From Vreelandella azerica (GTDB lineage Bacteria > Pseudomonadota > Gammaproteobacteria > Pseudomonadales > Halomonadaceae), in NCBI RefSeq assembly GCF_013112225.1, contig NZ_JABFHI010000002.1:372001-436000 (forward strand): a stretch of 64,000 nt of DNA. The letters are read 5' to 3'. The notes under the pieces are model-generated. The model had not been told where the DNA came from. It saw only the letters and a list, made by a program, of their open reading frames with translations, and searched no databases. Made by a program: the position numbers and the translations under genes. This document shows, one piece after another, positions 10,207-24,185 of this stretch; within the stretch, counting starts at the first letter, position 1, and each line of letters begins with the position of its first letter.

Positions 10207-11563
10207 TCTTCTGCTTGTAACGTATGCTTTTTTAGTTTGTCGTAAAGCGTCTTGCGCGGCAGGCAGAGATGCTCACAGACCTGGGTCACCCGCCCATGAT
10301 GACGCGCCAGCGACTGACTGATCAGGCTTTTTCGAACAGCTCTACCTGGCGCGTCAGTGAGGTTGTCTGGGTTTCTGTGTTATCGCCTTCCAGCAGAGCC
10401 GCCAGGCGATAGTCAAACGCCGCCCCTAGCAGGACATAGCGTTCGGCCAGATTGCGCAGTTCGCGTACATTGCCAGGCCAGTCGTGAGCCAGCAAGGCGG
10501 CAATGGCGTGACTGTCAAGCGGGGGTGCTTCCAGCCCGCTGCGGTTAGCCGCGATGACCGCAAAATGCTGGAACAATAGCGGAATATCCTCACGCCGTTC
10601 GCGCAGGGCAGGCAGTGGCAAAGTCACAACGTTCAACCGGTAGTAAAGGTCTTCACGGAAACGGCCGGCTTCTGAGGCGGCTTTAAGGTCAACCTTGGTG
10701 GCGGCAATAACACGAATATCCAGTTTGATCACATCATTGGCACCGAGGCGTTCAATGCTGCGCTCCTGAAGCACGCGCAACAGCTTGACCTGCAGCGCCA
10801 GAGGCATGGATTCAATTTCATCGAGAAAGACAGTGCCGCCATTAGCGTGCTCAAACTTGCCAATACGGCGTTCAACCGCGCCGGTGAAGGCCCCTTTCTC
10901 GTGGCCAAAGAGTTCTGACTCAATAGTGTTTTCAGGCACTGCACCACAATTGATTGCCATGAAAGGGTGATGACGTCGACGGCTGCGTTCATGAATGGCT
11001 CGCGCGACCAGATCCTTGCCCGTGCCGGTTTCCCCAAACAGCAATACATCCGTCTCAACCTGGCTGATGCGCTGGATCATGGCCGCAAGGCGCGAAATAG
11101 TTTCGGTGCGCCCGACAAGGCGTGGCCCAAGTGCTGCTTGCTGAGCTTCCAGCTCGGCCTTGAGGCGATCATTCTCGAGGCTGAGCTGGCGCTTCTCAAT
11201 ACCTCGCCGCACCACATCAAGCAGTTGGTCACCCGCAAACGGTTTCTCCAGAAAATCCCAGGCGCCGGCGCGCATGGCTTCAACAGCGGTGGAAATATCG
11301 CCGTGGCCGGTAATCAGGATAATCGGCAGCGTCGGGTCGCGTTCGCGCAGGGTGCGTAGTAACGTCATGCCATCCATGCCCGGCATGCGGATATCACTGA
11401 CGATCACGCCTGGAAAGTTAGGTGTCAGGGCATCGAGTGCCTGTTCGGCAGACTCAAAGCAGTGTGGCGTATAACCGCCCAGTTCAAGGGTCTGGCTGGC
11501 GGTGATGCGCAAGTGCTCTTCGTCGTCGATCACCATGACGGGCAGTGTCGACGGGTCATGCAT
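10182..11563 (-). CDS. dctD: DctD-type sigma-54-dependent response regulator, frameshifted near its end
   Basis: This is a transcription activator with a receiver domain (about residues 8-120, phospho-acceptor Asp in [11 protein letters not shown]), a sigma-54 AAA+ domain (Walker A GETGTGKD, the sigma-54 loop GAFTGA, and FLDEIESM), and a Fis-type DNA-binding domain. The frame breaks at 10328-10332, where the coding strand has five As and six are needed. Restoring one gives [16 protein letters not shown] and the helix-turn-helix [11 protein letters not shown], ending at 10182 with about 460 residues. The start at 11563 has GGAG upstream and overlaps the kinase gene by eight bases, so the two are translationally coupled. 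The target promoter is unknown; the sigma-54 site at 2930-2945 is the best candidate in view. Confidence 0.9.
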
Positions 11564-13459
11564 GAGAGAGATGCTCCATTGAGGTGTTCGGGGCCATGGC
11601 AAGAGGGAGAATAATACTGAACTGAGCACCGCCCGTTGGGTGGTTGCAGGCCTTCAGCTGGCCACCCAGATCCTCCATGATACGTGATGAAATGGAAAGC
11701 CCCAGCCCCAGGCCGTTACCGGGTGCCTTGGTGGTAAAAAAGGCGCGAAGATCTGGTTGATATGGGCGCTGTCGATACCCGGCCCATTATCAATAATATG
11801 AATGTGCACGTTTGTCTCGTCTGCTTCCACGCGCACGATAAGGCGTGGGGCGGAAATGTCTGTCATGGCCTGTAAGGCATTGCTGATCAGGTTGACGATC
11901 ACCTGTTCAAGACGTACCAGATCACCTTTGACCCATAGAGTCGCCACAGGTAATTGCTGTTCAACTTTAACCTGACTGTCACGTAGACGGCTATGGAACA
12001 GACGCAAGGCATATTCTATGCACGACTGTACGGCGATATTTTCCTGACGCTCGCTGCTTTTGCGCGAAAACTGACGAAGCTGGGCGCTGATATCCGCCAT
12101 GCGATGAGTCAGTTCGACAATCTGTTCCAGGTTGGCGTCTGTCTGGTTAAGCCGTGATAGAGCCAGAAAGCGCCGGGCATTTTCAGCATAGGCACGAATG
12201 GCCGCCAAGGGTTGGTTAAGTTCGTGGTTGATGCCAGCCGCCAATTGACCTAACACGGCAAGCTTGGCCGCCTGGATCAGCTCGTCCTGGGTCTGGCGCA
12301 GATTTTCCTCGGCGCGACGGCGCTCCTCAATTTCAGCTGAAAGGCGCTGGTTGCTTGCCACTAGGTCCCGGGTTCGCCGCTCAACACTTTCTTCAAGCTC
12401 GTCGCGAACCCGCGCCAGAGTGAGCCTTTCCCGTTCAGCAAAGGTTTCTCGTTCGCGGCGCAAACGTAAGCGCTGCCAGCCTATCCCGCCGCCGAGGGCA
12501 ACAACACCATAAAGACCACCGGCCATCAGGGCTGCCAGCCACTGTGCGCTGGTCACAGTGTCTAGCGGTTTGAGGATATGAATGTCCCATTCAAACTCTG
12601 CTATCGGTCGGGTCAGGCGTAAAAAGCGTTCATCCTCTAACACGCCGCGTGAAAAGCTGACGATATGGGCATCTGCCGAGTGAGCTTGTTCTATGACGAT
12701 GCCTGATGCATTTAACGGCTCGACCGCATAGCGTCGAGTGTTGCGCAGCGTTTCGCGCTGTTGGTCAGAAAGTGGGTAAAGTGCATTCATGCGTAATTCA
12801 GGCTTGCTGGCCATGAAGATGATGTCATCACTATCAGTGACAAATAACGTTGCTTCCTGCTCGGCCCAGCTTTGTTCAACGTCATCGAGTAGTACCTTGA
12901 TGACCATGACGCCGTCCGGGCGAGCATCAGGAGAGGTGTCTTCCAGATACACCGGAGATGAAAAATAGTAACCACGTTCGCGTGATTGTACGCCCAATCC
13001 ATAGAAGCGCCCTTGGCCGCCAGCAATGGCATCCCGGTAATAGCTGCGAAACGCGTAGTTCTGGCCGATAAAGGTATTGGGGCGGTGCCAGTTGCTAGCG
13101 GCAATGGTATCGCCCTGCTCATCAAGCAGATAGACATCGGAAACCCCAGCGGTGAAGCGAAAACGGTCAAGTAGCAGGTTGAGTGGCATCGGGTCCTGAT
13201 TATCCGGTGAAGCAAGAAATCGCTGGACGCCTTCGCGAGTGGCAAGCATTTGCGGCAGGTAGTCGTAACGCAGTAAATAGCCGTTCAGGTGAGCGGCTGA
13301 CAGACGCAACTCGTTCTCGGCATCTTCGCGTAAGTTTTCCAATGCCTGTACTCGGGCGATCTGGGAGGCTTGCCAGATGCACAATAATAGGCCGAGAGAA
13401 ACCACCGTCAGAGCAAACCATCGCCAACGTAATGGAGGCCGCTGAGCTTTTTTAATCAT
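11556..13459 (-). CDS. dctB: DctB-type sensor histidine kinase, frameshifted near its end
   Basis: This membrane kinase partners the DctD-like regulator. A helix at residues 14-34 leads to a double-Cache periplasmic sensor (about 45-300). It contains DVYLLDEQGDTIAASNW and RGYYFSSPVY, typical of C4-dicarboxylate sensors. After a second helix and a coiled coil, the kinase core has GINHELNQP (phospho-His), NLISNALQAM and IDNGPGI. The frame breaks at 11736-11741 (six T on the sense strand, seven expected). Repair gives PFFTTKAPGNGLGLGLSIS and a stop at 11556; length is about 634. Its ATG overlaps the pdhR-like stop as ATGA. Confidence 0.92.
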
Positions 13460-14226
13460 GCGCTGGTCACGCTTCCTTGTGCTCTGCGTAAGGCACGCTG
13501 CGCACGGGTTTCAGCGCGGGCCATTTCCATCAAACCCTCCTCTACAAAGACTAGATGTTCATGTGCACGGCTACGGGCGTCTTCTGCGCGCCCATCAAGG
13601 ATGGCATCCAGCAAGGCACGATGTTGCTTCATCAATTGACTGCGAGAATCGGGTTTGGCGAAAAGAAAGGCCAGGTTATCGACAATGCTCTGTTCCAGTA
13701 GGTGAAAGATGCCGCGTATGGTGTGAAGCAACAGTACGTTATGCGCTGCTTCAGCAATGGAAAGGTGAAAGGCGGCATCAAGTTTGGCTTCTGCGGCAGG
13801 ATCCTTGCCGGCAAAGCCATTGTTGAGCTCTTCAAAGCGCTGAATCAGAATAGCCTTATCGGCAGGGGTTGAACGCAGAGCGGCGTAATAGGCCGAGATT
13901 CCTTCCATCGCATCGCGAAACTCAAGCAGGTCAAGGTGAAACTCTTCATGCCGCGTCAGCATTTCCAGTAAAGGGTCTGTGTAGCCACTATTAAGATCGT
14001 CGTTGACGAAATTGCCCCCGCCCTGGCGGCTGACCAGCAGCCCTCTGGCGGCCAGTTTTTGAATGGCTTCTCGCAGGGAGGGGCGTGAAACCCCGAACTG
14101 CTGTGCTAGTTCGCGCTCAGGTGGCAAGCGTTGCCCAGGCTTAAGGCTACCTTCAAGCATCATGGCTTCAAGGCGTTCAGTAATCACGTCGGCCAATCTG
14201 GGTTGGCGAAGAGGCGTGTAGGACAT
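13456..14226 (-). CDS. pdhR: PdhR/LldR-type GntR-family (FadR subfamily) regulator
   Basis: This is a repressor with an N-terminal winged helix (about residues 8-72, RLPPERELAQQFGVSRPSLREA) and a helical FCD ligand domain. Resemblance to E. coli PdhR is close across the DNA-binding domain, including RQGGG and EGISAYYAALRST. PdhR responds to pyruvate; LldR relatives respond to lactate. The ligand here is not proven. Start at 14226: AAGGAG lies seven bases upstream. A perfect PdhR-type box lies at 14307-14323, about 80 bases before the start, so autoregulation is likely. It is first in an operon with dctB and dctD, not with the pyruvate dehydrogenase genes. Confidence 0.85.
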   Translation of the reverse strand: MSYTPLRQPRLADVITERLEAMMLEGSLKPGQRLPPERELAQQFGVSRPSLREAIQKLAARGLLVSRQGGGNFVNDDLNSGYTDPLLEMLTRHEEFHLDLLEFRDAMEGISAYYAALRSTPADKAILIQRFEELNNGFAGKDPAAEAKLDAAFHLSIAEAAHNVLLLHTIRGIFHLLEQSIVDNLAFLFAKPDSRSQLMKQHRALLDAILDGRAEDARSRAHEHLVFVEEGLMEMARAETRAQRALRRAQGSVTSA

Positions 14227-14239
14227 TGTTAGCTCCTTG

Positions 14240-14254
14240 ATTGGTAGAGCCAAT
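14240..14254. promoter_or_regulatory. Second, imperfect PdhR-type box
   Basis: ATTGGTAGAGCCAAT differs by one base from the PdhR pattern ATTGGTnnnACCAAT. It is close to the start codon, between it and the perfect box. If bound it would let the regulator bridge two sites and block its own operon. Binding is inferred. Confidence 0.45.
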
Positions 14255-14306
14255 GCAGATTTCAGCTATCTTGAGTTTTAGCTCATGAAATGGAAAGATA
14301 GCAACT

Positions 14307-14323
14307 AATTGGTTTTACCAATT
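14307..14323. promoter_or_regulatory. Perfect PdhR-type operator
   Basis: AATTGGTTTTACCAATT is an exact inverted repeat with a three-base centre. It fits the E. coli PdhR box AATTGGTnnnACCAATT completely and lies upstream of a PdhR-like gene, so negative autoregulation of the pdhR-dctB-dctD operon is the simplest reading. Confidence 0.75.
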
Positions 14324-14421
14324 TATGGATAATGATGCGAGTATGAAAAAGTAGCGATGAGGCGTTATGTTGATCATAAAGACTGACAGCTGACGTTTTT
14401 TCACTATTGTTCAAATAGTCC

Positions 14422-14450
14422 TTGCATCCCCGCCGGCAAATCCGTAAAGT
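14422..14450 (+). promoter_or_regulatory. rRNA operon promoter P1
   Basis: TTGCAT (14422-14427) and TAAAGT (14445-14450) are 17 bases apart. An AT-rich stretch upstream (14395-14420) could be an UP element. The weaker match to consensus is usual for a strongly regulated rRNA P1. Confidence 0.5.
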
Positions 14451-14614
14451 ACGCATCCGCTGCCGGGGACGCACAGCGTTACCAGCGGTACTTATTCGTA
14501 AGTTCGGAGGTGAAAACCTTCGGTTTGTCAGAAAGTTAGAGAAAACGTTGGCGAGAAGTTGCCGCGTCGAATTTCCTAGCTGAAATCGATCAAAATACGG
14601 AATCGAATCAGCGG

Positions 14615-14642
14615 TTGACAAACACACAGGAATGCGTAGAAT
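14615..14642 (+). promoter_or_regulatory. rRNA operon promoter P2
   Basis: TTGACA (14615-14620) and TAGAAT (14637-14642) are 16 bases apart, a near-consensus sigma-70 promoter about 270 bases before the mature 16S 5' end. An AT-rich segment precedes it. Confidence 0.75.
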
Positions 14643-14915
14643 ACGTCTTCCTCGCTGAGGCAAGTCATTCAGGTCAACGAATGACAAGGTTTGATAACCG
14701 TCTCGCGAACAGCTCTTTAATAATTTGATCAGGTAATTCATGTGGGCGCTTGCCGATGAGGGTAATAAATCACCAAATATCAAGGCAAGCGACTCAGCAA
14801 GACAATCTTAAGCCTCGGCCTTCGATTGTGTATTGAATGAATTCGTTTGAACCTTGAGCCAAGTTTGATGCGCTTTTGTTACCTTCAGGTGACAGGTAAG
14901 CATCACAATGATTTT
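14643..14915 (+). other. 16S leader with boxA antitermination signal and RNase III stem strand
   Basis: The leader holds a boxA-like GCTCTTTAATAAT near 14712-14724, which recruits the Nus antitermination complex. The segment 14726-14751 is complementary to 16472-16499 after 16S: the GATCAGGTAATTCAT half pairs with ATGAATTACCTGATC. This long stem is the expected RNase III processing site enclosing pre-16S. No protein gene lies here. Confidence 0.7.
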
Positions 14916-16448
<1,533 letters not shown>

Positions 16449-16781
16449 AACGATGCATCATCCCTCGCGGTAAGCGCTCACAATGAATTACCTGATCAGA
16501 TAGCTGTTGATATGCAGTGATAAGCGTCTCCTTTACGTTGAAAAAGAGAAAGCTCTTTTTTTATTTTTAATGTGAAAAAGCATGCGTTTATCACTGCTTA
16601 TAGCAGTCGCTCTTTAATAATATATCAAGCTGATAAAAACCTTCTAAGAGGGTGGTTAATCACATTCTGTGTGACTAACAACACTCTGAGAGGTTTGTAC
16701 GTAGTAAATTGTTGTGTGATACGTCTCAAGCGTATCCGGCAATCGTTATCATTGCGAACCCCAGACTCCTTCGGGTTATAG
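16449..16781 (+). other. 16S-23S internal transcribed spacer without tRNA genes
   Basis: The 333-base spacer has no tRNA cloverleaf; tRNA-Ile and tRNA-Ala, common in gammaproteobacterial spacers, are absent. It contains the 3' strand of the 16S processing stem (16472-16499), a hairpin between GCAGTGATAAGCG and CGTTTATCACTGC around 16515-16590, and a second boxA-like CGCTCTTTAATAATA near 16608-16622. The 5' strand of the 23S processing stem (about 16713-16772) pairs in blocks with 19681-19747 (for example GTGTGAT with ATCACAC and CGTATCCG with CGGATACG). Confidence 0.8.
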
Positions 16782-19671
<2,890 letters not shown>

Positions 19672-19845
19672 ATAACACCCAAGGGGTCTGGTAGCAGTGA
19701 TAACGATGGCTGAATAAGCCAGTCGGATACGCAGAGACGCATCACACGCGCAAAAGCGAAAGCAGGAGCGCGGACAGTTTACAAACACGTACAGCGCAGG
19801 CTATCAATTAACTGCCTGCGCATCAGCTTGATGTATTACCTGTTA

Positions 19846-19963
19846 CGCCTGACGACCATAGCGAGTGGGAACCACCTGATCCCTTGCCGAACTCAGCAGT
19901 GAAACCGCTTAGCGCCGATGGTAGTGTGGGGTCTCCCCATGCGAGAGTAGGTCATCGTCAGGC
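19846..19963 (+). rRNA. rrf: 5S ribosomal RNA
   Basis: The 5S rRNA is about 118 bases. GCCTGACGACC at the 5' end pairs with GTCATCGTCAGGC at the 3' end. Conserved internal blocks include ATGCGAGAGTAGG. It follows 23S after a spacer of about 174 bases that carries the 3' half of the 23S processing stem and no tRNA. Confidence 0.95.
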
Positions 19964-19979
19964 ACTTATACCGCAAAAA

Positions 19980-20009
19980 CCCCAGCTTCAGTTGAAGCTG
20001 GGGTTTTTT
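19980..20009 (+). terminator. Intrinsic terminator of the rRNA operon
   Basis: CCCCAGCTTCA (19980-19990) pairs perfectly with TGAAGCTGGGG (19993-20003) around a two-base centre, followed by six Ts. As preceding As also pair with the Ts, it may act in both directions. Confidence 0.93.
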
Positions 20010-20177
20010 GTTTGTATAGCGAAATTGTAAAAACATGCCATGCCCAGAATGTATTGCTGTGCGGAGCGTGTATGGTCAGGGTTGCAATTGTTTTCAGTCT
20101 GCAGCGTGTAAATACCCTAGGATAAGCCCTTATCTAAAACTGCAATCAGTCATGCATTTTTAATATGGGGGTGGCTT

Positions 20178-20660
20178 ATGCAGATCAAATCCACTATAAA
20201 TCGATTGCTTGGTACTCGCAGTGGTCCTGTCAAAAATCATGCTCAACATTACATAGCACAGGGTGCTAACCGCTCGGAGGGCGTGTCGTGGGCATCGATT
20301 ATGGTGGTTGAAGACGATGTGCTCAATCAGGTAATTGCACGCAAGATTTTGACTGATTTAGGCTATACAGTCATTGTGGCCAACAATGGGCAAGAGGGTA
20401 TCGACAAGCTGGCATCAGCAGATATAGACCTGATATTGATGGATATGCAGATGCCCATCATGGATGGGCCTGAAACTACTCGACGTCTCCGTGCGCAGGG
20501 TTACAGCTTGCCGATACTAGGCTTTACTGCAAGTACATCTGCTAATGATCATCAGCGTTGCCTGGAGGCTGGTATGCAGGACGTGTTGACGAAACCCATG
20601 CAGGTTATGGCCCTGACAGAAGCACTTTCTAGGTTTCTTGTGAATCACAAACAGCAATAA
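20178..20660 (+). CDS. Single-domain response regulator (REC)
   Basis: The 160-residue protein has an unconserved basic N-terminus (about 1-37) and then one receiver domain. The acidic pocket is in MVVEDD, the phospho-acceptor Asp in DLILMDMQMPIMDG, a Thr in GFTAST, and the Lys in VLTKPMQ. There is no output domain, so it probably relays phosphate or binds a partner. A GGGGTGG precedes the ATG. The convergent neighbour is a GGDEF/EAL protein, and a link to cyclic-di-GMP control is possible. No histidine kinase lies beside it. Confidence 0.85.
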   Translation: MQIKSTINRLLGTRSGPVKNHAQHYIAQGANRSEGVSWASIMVVEDDVLNQVIARKILTDLGYTVIVANNGQEGIDKLASADIDLILMDMQMPIMDGPETTRRLRAQGYSLPILGFTASTSANDHQRCLEAGMQDVLTKPMQVMALTEALSRFLVNHKQQ

Positions 20661-20693
20661 CTGAAAAATAACACCGAATTGAAATGAAGCGTA

Positions 20694-23600
20694 TTATTGA
20701 CGACTACGCTGACAACGCCAAGCATTGAATTGCTCGATAGGCATGGGTTTGGCAATGCCATAGCCTTGAAGAACATCGCACCCAAGGCGATGCAGAGCTT
20801 CGATATGTGCCTTTGTTTCAACGCCTTCTGCGACAACAGTCTTATTAAAACGCTTTGATAGATAGATAACACTCTCGACGATGGCCAAGTCGTCTGCGTT
20901 CTCGAGCATGTCGATGACAAAACTGCGGTCAATCTTGACAATATCTGCAGGCAGGCCTTTAAGGTACGTTAATGATGAGTAACCTGTCCCAAAGTCATCC
21001 AATGCCACACGTATACCACGCGCCTGGCAGGCTTTCATCACATCAGTGGCAATATTGAGTTCTTCAATAGCCGCTGATTCAAGCACCTCTACATGCAGCC
21101 GGTTCATGTCCACGTCCGGGTAATGGCGCAAAGCGTTATCCAGCATAGCGATCAAGGTTTTATTCGCCAGCGTCTGGGGAGTCAGGTTGATGCTGAGGGT
21201 GAGCTCTGGCGCTTCTAACCGCCACTGATCAAGCAACTTGAATGCCTGCATGACGACCCATTTATCAATATCATGTTCAAGAATGGAGTTGACGATATAG
21301 GGCAGAAAATCATTGGGCATACGCCGCCCTTCAGGGTGGTGCCAGCGAATCAGGGCTTCCACGCCTACCAGTTCAAGGGTTCTGGCATCTACCTGAGGTT
21401 GCAATTCAAGCACAAATTCGTCGTGTTGTAGCCCATGGGCAATGTCTTTACGTAGCCGCTGGGCTGACTTGAGTTCCTGTTCATGGTCGGTGTTAAAGAT
21501 AATATAGCGGTTTCCACCTTCCTCCTTGGCACGGTACATGGCCTGATCAGCATGGCGCAAAAGGGTGTCTGGATCGGCGTTATCATCCGGGTAGAAGGTC
21601 ACTCCCATGCTACCCGTAATCGTTAGCAGGTTCCCGGTCGGCAACGACTGAACGGTCACAATATCTGACAACAGTCTGTCCAGGCGGTCGAGCAGGTGAG
21701 GGCTATGGATGAGGATTAAACCAAATTCATCGCCACTCATACGTGCGACGGTTTCACCTTTATTCAGCTGATCAGAGAGTCTGTCACTTATTTCAATCAG
21801 AAGAGCATCACCGGCCTCCGAGCCGAGCACTTGATTGATGCTGTTAAAGCGATCCAGGTCAATCACCGCAATCGCAAGCCCCTGGTGGTCGTTACTTTGA
21901 CGAATTGCTTCATGCATCAGCTGCATCAAATGCATGCGATTGGGCAGATGGGTCAAAGGGTCGAAGTGGCTGATGCGATAAAGCTCTTTATCGTGTTGCT
22001 TGATGCGCCGTAAGTCAGTAAAAACAACGACTTGATGGCTGATAGCGCCTAAGGTGTTGCGAACAATTGAAATCGACAGGTATTGAGGTAAAAGCTCCCC
22101 ATCTTTACGCTTGTTAATTACTTCGCCTTCCCAATAATCGTGATGGGTTTGAGCATCGCACAGGCCTTGATTAAGCGTTGGAAGATGTCCTTCTGCAGTT
22201 AGCAAAGCCGCGTTCTTACCTAATATTTCCTGGCGACTGTAACCTGTTTCCGTCTCAAATACGGGGTTGACGTCGAGAATACAATTCTCGGCATCGATAA
22301 TCATGATGGCGTTATGACTACAGTCAAATACGCGAGCGGCCATTTCAAGACGCTCCCGAGAAAGTTGTTGCTCATTACGCAACGTAAACGTTGTGATTAG
22401 CTGACCAATTCTTTGTTGCAAAGGGATAAGCTCATGGGCAAAAGCTTCATCATATCCCTGCTTCCGGTTCGCTAAGCCTATTACGGCCAGGATATCGCCG
22501 TAATCGTCGAATACTGGCAGTCCGATAAAGCAACCAAGGTTCGGGTGGCCTTCAGGAAGGTTGCCAGATCGGCGCTTGTCATCGGCAGGCGCATTGGAAA
22601 TGATGGTTGTCTTGTCAAGAATGACGCGACCAAAGAGTGACTTTAACTGCGTAAACTCCATGCCTTGAGGAGCGTTTGCCTTGAAGCTTTCAAACTCGGC
22701 TTTGTCCCATGAAATATCGGTCAATGCATGCATTTGTAAATAAGGTGTAGTGCTATCCTGGCGATAGCACACTTCACCAATAAAACCGGCTTCACTTTCA
22801 GTGGCAACCAGTAATTTTTCCAGCGCGTGTTTAAAGGTGTTACTCGACTGGTTGTCGCGGATAAATTCTTCCTGTAACTCACTTATAAGCTGTTCAAGCC
22901 TTGCGTGACGAGCCAGGCGCGCCTCTTTATCCTTCAGTGGCGTGATATTGCGAACAGTGCCCGCAAGATGAGTGACTTCACCATTGGTTTCTAAAGCGGT
23001 AGCGGTAACGTTGACCCAGGCAGGCGACACATGTTCAGGACGTTTTAGCTTCAGTTGGACTGAAAATGGCTGACCGGTAGCAATGGCCTTTGAAAGCTTT
23101 TTTTCAAGTTTTTGCTGTGAATCTACTTCGTATAGGTTCACCTGCCGAGAGTGATTGCTTCGGCATGTCTCATCAGTGCCGAAAAGACGGAATACGGTAT
23201 CGCTCCACCAACTGGCGTTAGAGCCAACATCCAGTTCCCAAAGGCCCACATCCGATTTATCAACAATGTCGAGCAGACGTTGTAAGCGTAATACTTCTAA
23301 GTGCTCAATAACGCGATGAGCAAAAAGATTGAGTTCCTGAAGTTTGTCGGCAGAAAAATCTCTTGGCTGCGAGTCAATAATGCACAAGGTGCCCAGTTTC
23401 AAACCGTCAGGGGTTATCAGCGCCGCACCGGCGTAATACCTGATATGTGGTGGCCCGGTGACGAGCGGATTTTCGCAAAAGCGCGAATCCTGATGAGTAT
23501 CCTTGATTTCTAAAACCGACTTCTCTTCAAGGATGGCATGGGCACAGAAGGAAATATTGCGCGGCGTCTGGGTCTCGGAAAGACCAAAACGGCTTTTGAA

Positions 23601-23774
23601 CCACTGACTCTCTTGATCGACAAATGACACCAGCACGATAGGCACATCAAAAGAGCTGGCAACCAATTGTGTAATGGCATCCAGGGCAGGATCGTCTTGT
23701 TTGTCATGCAGGCTATAGCGCCATAGCTCTTCCAAGCGTTTTATTTCGTTGGCAGGCAGTTCAGTATGCTTCAC
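20694..23774 (-). CDS. GAF-PAS-GAF-PAS-GGDEF-EAL cyclic-di-GMP phosphodiesterase/sensor
   Basis: This 1,026-residue soluble protein has in order: GAF (about 20-165), PAS (175-285), GAF (300-465), PAS (480-600), GGDEF (605-770), EAL (780-1020). The cyclase signature is degenerate (RMSGDEFGLIL, with Ser in place of the first Gly), so cyclase activity is doubtful and the domain may bind GTP as a regulator. The EAL domain keeps the key residues: GVEALIRW, NLTPQTL, DDFGTGYSS, VKIDRSF and EGVET. Net activity is therefore probably hydrolysis of cyclic-di-GMP under redox, light or ligand control by GAF/PAS. No membrane helix is seen. It converges on the REC gene. Confidence 0.9.
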   Translation of the reverse strand: MKHTELPANEIKRLEELWRYSLHDKQDDPALDAITQLVASSFDVPIVLVSFVDQESQWFKSRFGLSETQTPRNISFCAHAILEEKSVLEIKDTHQDSRFCENPLVTGPPHIRYYAGAALITPDGLKLGTLCIIDSQPRDFSADKLQELNLFAHRVIEHLEVLRLQRLLDIVDKSDVGLWELDVGSNASWWSDTVFRLFGTDETCRSNHSRQVNLYEVDSQQKLEKKLSKAIATGQPFSVQLKLKRPEHVSPAWVNVTATALETNGEVTHLAGTVRNITPLKDKEARLARHARLEQLISELQEEFIRDNQSSNTFKHALEKLLVATESEAGFIGEVCYRQDSTTPYLQMHALTDISWDKAEFESFKANAPQGMEFTQLKSLFGRVILDKTTIISNAPADDKRRSGNLPEGHPNLGCFIGLPVFDDYGDILAVIGLANRKQGYDEAFAHELIPLQQRIGQLITTFTLRNEQQLSRERLEMAARVFDCSHNAIMIIDAENCILDVNPVFETETGYSRQEILGKNAALLTAEGHLPTLNQGLCDAQTHHDYWEGEVINKRKDGELLPQYLSISIVRNTLGAISHQVVVFTDLRRIKQHDKELYRISHFDPLTHLPNRMHLMQLMHEAIRQSNDHQGLAIAVIDLDRFNSINQVLGSEAGDALLIEISDRLSDQLNKGETVARMSGDEFGLILIHSPHLLDRLDRLLSDIVTVQSLPTGNLLTITGSMGVTFYPDDNADPDTLLRHADQAMYRAKEEGGNRYIIFNTDHEQELKSAQRLRKDIAHGLQHDEFVLELQPQVDARTLELVGVEALIRWHHPEGRRMPNDFLPYIVNSILEHDIDKWVVMQAFKLLDQWRLEAPELTLSINLTPQTLANKTLIAMLDNALRHYPDVDMNRLHVEVLESAAIEELNIATDVMKACQARGIRVALDDFGTGYSSLTYLKGLPADIVKIDRSFVIDMLENADDLAIVESVIYLSKRFNKTVVAEGVETKAHIEALHRLGCDVLQGYGIAKPMPIEQFNAWRCQRSRQ

Positions 23775-24185
23775 GGGAGTCCCCTGGTAATACGGTCGTA
23801 CGGGTCAGTTCCGGTCAGCCGGTTCTGCACATAATGGGGCGAGTTTGTCAGACCTCCGTTCTTTTGCCCCTTGTTTCCTCCTGCCCTTCTGAAAGTTGCT
23901 TCCGTTATTACCTTATTGCAAAAATGCTGGTAGTGGGATATTCCTGCTTGCCTTAAATAGAGCTAATGCTAATAAACATAAGGTATTTATGCTACGCCAT
24001 ATGCAGGTCAATAAAACGGCCAAGATACAATCAATATGTAACAGAAGGTGTTGGTACAGCAAGAATGTTTGCAGATAGCAGCATATGATATAAATCTTTT
24101 ACAGATGGCGGCTTCAATTCTGATATTGTATAGATATTAAGCTTGAAGGTTTCTAAACCGTTTGTCTATAGAGAGAGGTTATCCA
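23775..24185. other. Intergenic gap, no gene seen
   Basis: This 411-base, AT-rich gap separates the divergent EAL protein and the glutathione peroxidase. I see no conserved coding sequence. It should hold both promoters, but no -35/-10 pair is strong enough to call. Confidence 0.5.
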
